Source: Crambe crambe
Lineage: Eukaryota > Porifera > Demospongiae > Poecilosclerida > Crambeidae
Direction: 5' to 3'
Assembly: GCA_963924555.1 (NCBI GenBank)
Contig: OZ004587.1
Coordinates: 1,364,001-1,428,000 of the forward strand
DNA length: 64,000 nt
Both the position numbers and the translations under genes were made by a program. The notes under the pieces are model-generated. The model was given only the letters and a program-made list of their open reading frames with translations. It was not told the origin of the DNA and made no database searches. Numbering within the stretch: the stretch's first letter is position 1; each line of letters begins with the position of its first letter. This document shows, piece after piece, positions 46,101 through 55,100 of this stretch.

Positions 46101-49100
46101 AAGTTCAAGAATCCTAAAGACAGTCTAAACTTTTCTCCCTCATCTCCCCAATCCAAGTTACCACTTCATCCTCCATCTGGTAAGGCTGCTTTGCATCCTC
46201 CCTTTTCTTCTTGGATGGCAACCCCAACAAATCAGATTTCTGCTTCTCACTCCCACTTCCTACAATTCTATTTGTCTCCTTTTTCAACAAACTCAAACAC
46301 TTTAAGCTTGTCGAATGATTGCTTTTTCCTGTAGTGTCTCCTTTCTTTCAAGGATCACCAAGTAGAAATATCGTTCTTGTTAGAATTTGGATTGGATTTA
46401 TCAAGAAATACTGCTTACCTGCTTGCCGTATTTCTGAAACTTGTTCTGCACTTTGTAGTATGCTCTAGTAGGATTTAATAACTGGGATCAATTTGGCTAG
46501 CTTCTTTGAATGAGCTAGCAAGCTAAGCCATAGCTATTAATAGCCTTGCTCTTGCTTACAGTAGTGGATTCAGGTAGGGGCATGTGCCAAGTGCGATCAA
46601 GCAAGCACAAATTTTTGAATGTCAGCTGCATTTCCAAAGTTTTTTTCTTCATAAAAAGCATATAGAGTCTTGAACACCTTTTTCCTAATATGCCTCATCA
46701 TATAGCATAAGCATGCAAGTATGCATAGCTAGCTAGCTGATGCATGCTGCCAAGTGCATGCCACACATGTGGTACAATATGAGATGAGCGCATGAGATGG
46801 CTAAGAGGAAAGATCAGCTTAGCCATCCCTACTTTTTTTTGTTTGTTTCAAGGGCCAACCGTACATCAAGTAAAATTTGCTAGAATATTTGACAGTATTT
46901 CATCACATTGTCAGGGAATATGATATTACTCTGTAAAAAAAAAAGAAGTAAGGATTACTAGCTTTCGAATGTAGTTACTACATTAAATCTAAGAAAGAGA
47001 GTTTCAAGTAATGAAAACCAGACTATAATTGCCATTCTCAACCAGTTATTTAACTTAGATATTCCAAACAGTTTCTACCATTTTACTGAGAAACATGTAT
47101 GACCTTTCCCATACAATAAGTAGCTATGGTATTTTTTAGCAGCTTCTTATTTAGTGACTAAGGCTATGCTGCAGGGTAGGAATGCCAGGAAATAATATAG
47201 TACGTTATCATTATTTTTTTTCATAATATGTATGTATCAACTTTCTAGACCTGCTAAATCCTTTCATTTTGAAACTGCTAAAATGAAATAACCCTCAGTG
47301 CAATGCAACAATCAGTGTGTGTATTATATAATGGTTTTTCGCTGTGACCATTATCTGGTAACATTATACCATAATTACATTGCAAACTTTTAAAAATATC
47401 AATCATATCCCACACACTAATCTCATAAACTGCTTCACAATCAATTTTCTGTCAAATTTGCTCCTTAATTGTTATAGCGAGGACTGTATGGATGAGTAAG
47501 ACTAGATTCTGTAAAACCCAACTAAAAGGAGAGCTTCTACAGCTACAGTTAGCTAAGTCGATAGTTCCATAGCTTTTAAACAATCTTCTGGAGCCATGCA
47601 TGGGGATGAGTAATGTGGAGAAGTAACTTACTTTAATATACATACATACTTGCTCTTGAAGTCCTATTTTCTCTCTATAGGTTATAAGTTTTCCCCATAC
47701 ATTTTAATGCAGCCATTTACTTACACTCAGTTTATATTCATTTACTATAATAGACTTTCAGTGTCGATAATATGGTCAATTTTAGATGCAGTCAAAAACA
47801 AGAGCAATCGTAGATTTCATAACCAAAGCGAATTTTGCATGCCGTATAAATTTTGTAGTAGGTACAGAGTGCACTACATACATTTAATTAGAACTTGTTG
47901 CCAAGTTAGACTACCGTTATGGAGCTATATTTGAGAGGTAAGTCTTCTGCCATTGCAATAGAGCGTAAAAAGTGAAGATTTACGCAGTTTAGGTGGTTTT
48001 TCAATATTTTTGGCATATATATAATATATATCAAACCACGACTAATTGCTATACCCCTCACACACAGGATAAAATTGATGCCTTATGCTGTACACGACAG
48101 AGTACTACAATCCTTGCATATGTGCTGGGTTATGTACCTTGTGAAGTTTAACATACATATACCTGTAATGATCTTACCACATAATAAGCATAAATGAAAC
48201 TATATTAATAATTGTTAATGGAAATCAATAGGGATGTTAGCTTGTCTGCCCTATAAAGGTTTTCAGAATCTTAGACCTTCTTTTTGAAGAATTTCTACTG
48301 CATCATCATAATTCTCACTGGGGATTAACTGTAGACTAGAATCCACAAAATTAAAATACTACATTAGGGAAAACGCATTTCGTGAAGTGAAAAATAGGTG
48401 TAGGGATGACCACTGCTCAAAAAAGTAAGGAAACAAGAAGGATGGAAATGGGATCAATCTTTGTTCTGTATATCCAGCCACATATACGTACATTACTACA
48501 CTATAATCTGAAGCTACCCGACATATATCTGTAGGGATTGTTGGCTGGATATACAATATAATGGGAATAGTGATACTTCCATCTATCACACCTCTGATCG
48601 ATGAGAGGCCACCTTGCCTATTGTGGCAAGAAGAAGTATAATTGAAGATGCTACTGCTGTCATTCTTGAGTCCATGAAATCAGATGACATAGTTGGCAAC
48701 TTCTGGAAATGGAATATAGGGACAGCCTGTGCGTGCGCGAAATTTTCTAGACCACGCCCACTTTTTAATTAAACACGCCCATTTTGATTAAACTTGACCT
48801 TTAAACTTGGGACCGGGAATGATAGACCTAGACCTTAGTCTGGGAGACTATCTCGCGGGGCAGACTTGGTTCTTTCCTTGGCCCGCAAGACTACCTTGTA
48901 GCTCTATCTGTCGGGACAAGTCATTGTTAAAGCACTATGTCGGGCGGGACCGGGACAAGAGCTATAATATCGTGAGTGTCCCGGCCAAATCGGGACAGTT
49001 GGCAACTATGAGATGATGATGAAGTATCTGAAACAGACTCTGATGAAGACAATAGCAATCTAGCTAGCTAGTAGTCTCGCTCAGGCCAGACTCTCACACG

Positions 49101-52100
49101 CAGAAGAGAGAGTCTGGTCAAAGTCCTATACCGACTTTGTTCTGCTGAGTAAGCAGCAGTGCGTGCCATGCATAAAAAATCGCGTCACAGATACAGTCGA
49201 AATAGTGCAAGCAAAAAGATTCAAGAAGGTGGACATAGGCTTGGCTATTCAATTCTAAAAATCATACAAATAGAAGCACTAAACTCCTTCATGAAAGGAC
49301 AATTGCTATCGATCGCATGCAGCTAGATGAGGCAGCAATATGTGCACGCTCAAATGATGACGTACCTATGTCATGCTATCCATGATTTCATGGATTTCTT
49401 GAACAAAGTCGGTATAGGAGTTTGACCAGATTCTCTCTTCTGTGTGTGAGAGTTTGGTCCACACAAGACTAGCTAGCTAGCTAACTCCACCACCTGGATA
49501 CCTAGTTTGACACTTCAATATTACTTCTAAATTTTATTTTTAGCACGTGCTTATATTAGTGAATTGCTAAATTTGCTAAATTAACAGGTTGCCAATATAC
49601 CCACCTTAAGGTAGTAGACTTTCATGATTATGACACATGATGATTAATATTGGGGTTACTTTGTCACCGATTTATTTTTTGCAGGTGAGTATAGAGAGAC
49701 TAAAGAATTGCATACATGTGGTTAGTTTTATTAGCTCTCTGACTTTGTAGCTTCTGTTCTTGCTATTTAGCTAGGGCTTTCTTGCTGCTGAATATAAATC
49801 TTGAACTTTGTATATATACCCTCTACTCTCACTGTTTATGGCTTTCATGTTGGTTTCTTGCTCCCAGGATGGTCGTTAACTTAACTGCTTCCTCCGCTCT
49901 CGCTGCTTCAATCTGTTTCATACAACTGTTAACTTGCCTACTTGTGACTTTGTAGCTGCTATTTAAGGCTCTCTTGTAGGCTCTCTTGCTACCTTTTCAG
50001 ATGATCTTTGTACCCTCTGCTCTCATTGCTTACCTAAGGCTTTCATGTTGGTCTTCTTGATCCTGGTATTTTCTCAAATGATCATTAACTTTTTGTCTCA
50101 TACTAATTTCACTACTAGGCCCCTGCTAGCTAGCTAAGCTGCATGGCTGAGCTGAGCTGTCATGCCAAGGTCAAGGTTGTGTAACTATTTGCACATTTGC
50201 AGATGCTACTAATTAGACGTACATACCATAGATCATAGTCGCCTCCAGCACTGCACCTAGGCACTTCGGTGCTAAGGCAAAAAAATTTGAACCTCTAAGT
50301 TAAGCATGCATGGCAACAATGTACTTACTTAACACCATGATATTCACAGTTTGTTCTTGCATTTCAATTAGTTGCATATTAGATATGGACATGATTGTAC
50401 AATTACAGCGGTAATTGCCTTCATCTTGTGCACTTATGGGATTGAACTCCAAAATATGTTGAAATCTGTTTCCAATTCTTCTGACTTCTGTAAGCTGTAC
50501 ATTGTTTGAATTGTTTCGGATACCAGGCCCTGAGAATGAGAGATTTACTTCAACTTCGTTAATGCTGGGTGTGGTTTGCTGGTACGCCAAAGTACAACCG
50601 TAACTGATACTTAATCCAATATAGTTTACTCTTGGAGCATCTATTTGTCGCTGGATTAATAGTTGAATATCTGTGGAAAATAAGAAAAATAAATTTATAG
50701 TTAATGGTGTTGCAGCAATCCGTGAAAATAGACCTTGAGCAATCAGAGATAAATAAAACTAAACTGCTTATAAGTATCCAATATCAAAAAAAAAAATTTG
50801 TGCTCATGTGTATGTGGAAAAACTCACACCTACTATTGCATATGGCCAAAAGCCTTCCTTGGTACAAGCGCCAAATAAAACTCCTGCCAAAAATAACTCA
50901 TATACGTATGGTATTATTTAATACCCTGCAAATAAATCATTCAATAAGTTCACAAGAAAATCAGTATGGAGACTAACAGCAAGTATAAAATAAAAAGGTT
51001 AAAAATTTTTGGTTTTAGGGGGCTCTGACATGACAACACGCGTGCACAAGTAATGATAAGCACTGATAACAGGATCATGAGATGAAGATCACAAAAAGGT
51101 TATAGGAATGTAACTTTATGCAGGTGGTACATGAGCCATAAAAGCAGGAAAAGTAATAATAGTAAATAATTCATTCAATTGCATGTAGCTATAATAGCTA
51201 GTATAAGTGGCACTCCTGAAGAAAAATAATGTAGGCAATCTATAATTATTTCCAGCGCCAGATTCAGAGCCTATTCCAGAGCCAGTGTCACTGGAAGAGT
51301 CTGGCCCGAGCGAGACTAACTCCAGAGCTAGCAGATCTCCGGTACAAAGAGATGTTGAGATCCAGATGAGTCTAAAGTGCAGCATTGAGAGAGAGAGAGA
51401 GCTGCTGGATATAGTGGGTGTGGCTGGGGTGGGGCTGTGTATCAGTATACATATACTTGCAGGTGCCCATAAATCCAGAAAAGTCCATACTTGGCTTATT
51501 TTTTTCTCATGGTCTACAGATGGGATTAGGAAATCTTCAAAAACTGAAGTGATCAGCACTTTCAGCTGTTTATTTTAAAGCTAGAAAATCGTGTATCTAG
51601 GAAGCTAGATTATAGACAATTCGATCCGTAGTTATCTTATAAGTATGCAAAGGAAGGATGTGAAACTATTTTCAACATTGTAAGTTTAGCACAATAAAAG
51701 AAGTTTTAGCTTCAAACAGTGCTAGCCTCTCAGTAACTGCCCCGTTTTTCCTATTTCTTGGGAGATCAGCGACCTTAGATAAGTCCTCCATTGTGGTCTT
51801 TGTAGCTTATCTCTGCAAGTTTCGGTAGTCGAGTTCATAGAACATTATTCATGGTAGTGGTGTTAATCGCACACCTGCATATGCTGCTTCACTTTTTTTT
51901 TCCGGCTGCGGTCCTTTTCAGATCTATCTTTCAACTGAGTTTTCATCAAGGAAACATTCCCTTTCCTCCTTCAATAACTTTCGAAGACCCATCACAATCA
52001 CAAAACAGAACTAGCTAGCTAATCATGTAATCTTGCGCATGCAGTTCATTGCTCACTACACACACGAGGTACACTCGTGCAATAGTAGCGCCCTAGCATG

Positions 52101-55100
52101 TGCATTATGTGCATGGTCCAATTGTAATTGCTTGATTGATTTCTACAACCCTTTGCTATAGCAGATAAGATAGTAGCTAGGTGCTTGGTGGATTGTGGGC
52201 ACTAGACTTATCTAAATGCTTTGTGGTAAGCATTACAGCTTTCTATGCATGCAGCTAGCTACTTAACTCAACAACATGGATCGGAACGGTTCTGGGACCG
52301 TATTTCACGGAACGGAACTTTCACTGCGCATTTGTGCGTGGCAACGGGCCTAGCAACCCAAGTGATTTCACATAAATGTACTAACAGCCTCATGGCTAAT
52401 AAGCAAAATAGAGCCCACCTCCATATTAACGGGCCTGTTCTTGATTTTTCCAAGAAACAAGGAAGTCGGCCCAGTAAAGCCTGAAAAGGATAGCGTAAGT
52501 CACCAATTATCGTCCATACTTTGCCTCTCGCACCATATCTCCCTCACCGATGGTCGTCAAAGTCTCATCATTTCATCCTCTATAACGTCATATAAATTAT
52601 TTTTCTCATACTTGGATAGAAATTTTGCTGTGCTGAATCTACTACGTCATCTAAATCATCAATAGTCGACCACCGATACCTATTTTCGACCTCCCGTTGA
52701 AAATCATAATATCTATCATCATCCGTTCCATTCTTTCTTTCAATTTTGCTCTACTACATGTTAGGGCCCTTAAAAGGATACTTTTATATTATTTTATGCT
52801 ACAAATTACATCATCATAATAAATTTTATAAAAAATGAACGAACCATTTCTACCATAAATTGCTTCACAATTTAACGGTGGAATGGAACTGCTGCAGAAG
52901 CTCTCCTTTTCGTTAGATTCAGGTGATACTTTCAGAGACAGTCTTCATTGGTCTGTGTTACATATTCCTACAGAATCCAGTCATAATCTATCCATACAAT
53001 CCTCACTAAACAAGCACCACATTAGACTTTAGTCGATAGTTTTCGTACCTTTTAAGCGATCTTCCGGAGCCATGGCGATGGGTAACATGAGCTAGTAACT
53101 TACTTTCACACTGCAGTTGATAAATACTTGCTGTTGAAGTCCTGTTTTCTCTCTAGAGCTTGTAAATTTTTCCCATATATTTTTCAATGCAGCCATTTTC
53201 TTAGACTCCGTTTATGTTTTGTTTACTACCATAGACTTTCCGTATACCGCAACGGTCGATAATAGATGTGGCCGATAATCGGTGATTTACGCTACTGAGT
53301 TGGAGCCCTTTGGGAGCTGTAACAAGATTTCTAGGAAGCTAGTTGGTGCTCATTTTTCTGGATGCGTTTACGAGGTCAGCAAAATCAATTAAAATCCTAT
53401 GTACTTACTTATAGAAGGACTAATTTCTCTTTAACAAGAGTTAGAAGGCCTATAGGTGGCCACTACTATTTAGTAGCAAGCACTGGCAGTCCTATATTTG
53501 CAATAATAACAACTTGAGCCATCTATATCTCTGTTGACGCCTTCTCCTTCCAATGGTCACTCATATAAATGGGCTTGAGAGTGGTTTGACAGTCCCCAGC
53601 CAAACATTTGAGATCTAGTTCATATGTAGAAGGGCTGTAAAGTGCCACTAACCTTCCCTTCAAATTATCTATAATGACCACAGGTATTGATGACAGATAA
53701 CAGGACGGGGGTACTATATCAGGCCAACTGTATCAAGCAAGTATCTGTTGGTGAGTCAAACACTGGTTAACTACTACCTGTGACTGTTTAGGTTGTTTTC
53801 TCTCCATTGCAGATTTTTAACAGTCCTTAAAGATGAAATTTTACCACTAAAGATGGTGATTCTTTATGTAGTCCTCAGGGAAAAAGTAGCACCAACTCAA
53901 ACTAAAGGGAGACTTGCATATCTACCTTTTATCAATACAATTCTTTTTTATCATAATGTCTTGAAAAACTTCCAGATTTGTTGTGAGCTTCAGCAAAGAG
54001 GAGATGTTTTATTTGTGACCCTTGTTTAGCTGCTGCTCAGTTCATAATGGCTTTACCTGGAAAAGTGACCTCTTAGGTTAATAGATGTTACCATCCAATT
54101 GAAATATACGCATGCGCATTTGTGTCCCACAATACGCATGTGCAGTGAATGTTCTGTTTAGTGAAATAGGGTCCCGGAACCGTTCTGTTCCGTTCCATTC
54201 CGTTCCATAGAATAGTGAGGCCCCCATTAGTAGCCTATCAGCTCTAGCTCACTGTCAAATGTTGCACATTTCCCTAGTAGCTATCTATGAATTTTTTGGC
54301 AATCAAAGCAAGCCCACTAACAAATCTTACTCTAATATTTTTTCAATCTGTACATACATGTATGTTGGGGTCAAAGTTCAAATATTCAATACACGCTCTC
54401 AAAGAATCTCATGGAGACTATAATTATACTTGGCGCTATTAAAATTCCGCAGCCTCTTTCCAGTTCATTATTTCGATACAGATGGGCGGAGTTGACTCAG
54501 CCATAGCAACTGCAGGTTAAGAGTGCATTGATGGTCATTTCTGCGATTAATTGAACCCTGTAGACAATAACTGTTTGTTTTTATAGTGCATTTACTGTTT
54601 TTCTACTCTGAGACTAACCCTACATGGCCTTTTTATTTAGCATTTTTTTTTCCTTTCACTTGTTCCAATTGTAATCAAGCTAGATTGTTTCTACAGCCTT
54701 TTGTCATAGAGATGGTAGGTGGATTGTAGATGCTTGATTTATCTAAGTGCTTGTGGTAAGCACTTACAGCTTTCTATGTAAGTAGTAGCTTCCAGGTTGG
54801 AACAACCACTAACATGACTCTTGTCTCTGACAGCACTGGAGCCTATCAGCTACCTTGATGATTGCTCACTTGCTCAGTCCAATTCTGCACATTGCTATAG
54901 TAGTAGTTGTAAAAGCTCTAGGCTTATCTAAGTACTTTGTTACATATAAATAAATCTTCTAAAGAGTTGGAAGCACTAAATAATGCTTGCTTGCTGGTTA
55001 TGTATTAAACTACTGAGCATGCATGATGCCTTTAGGCCATAGGATTCGCTTTGTTTATTCAGTGAGTGAGCTTGACTTGTTACAGTTGTAATTGATTTGT

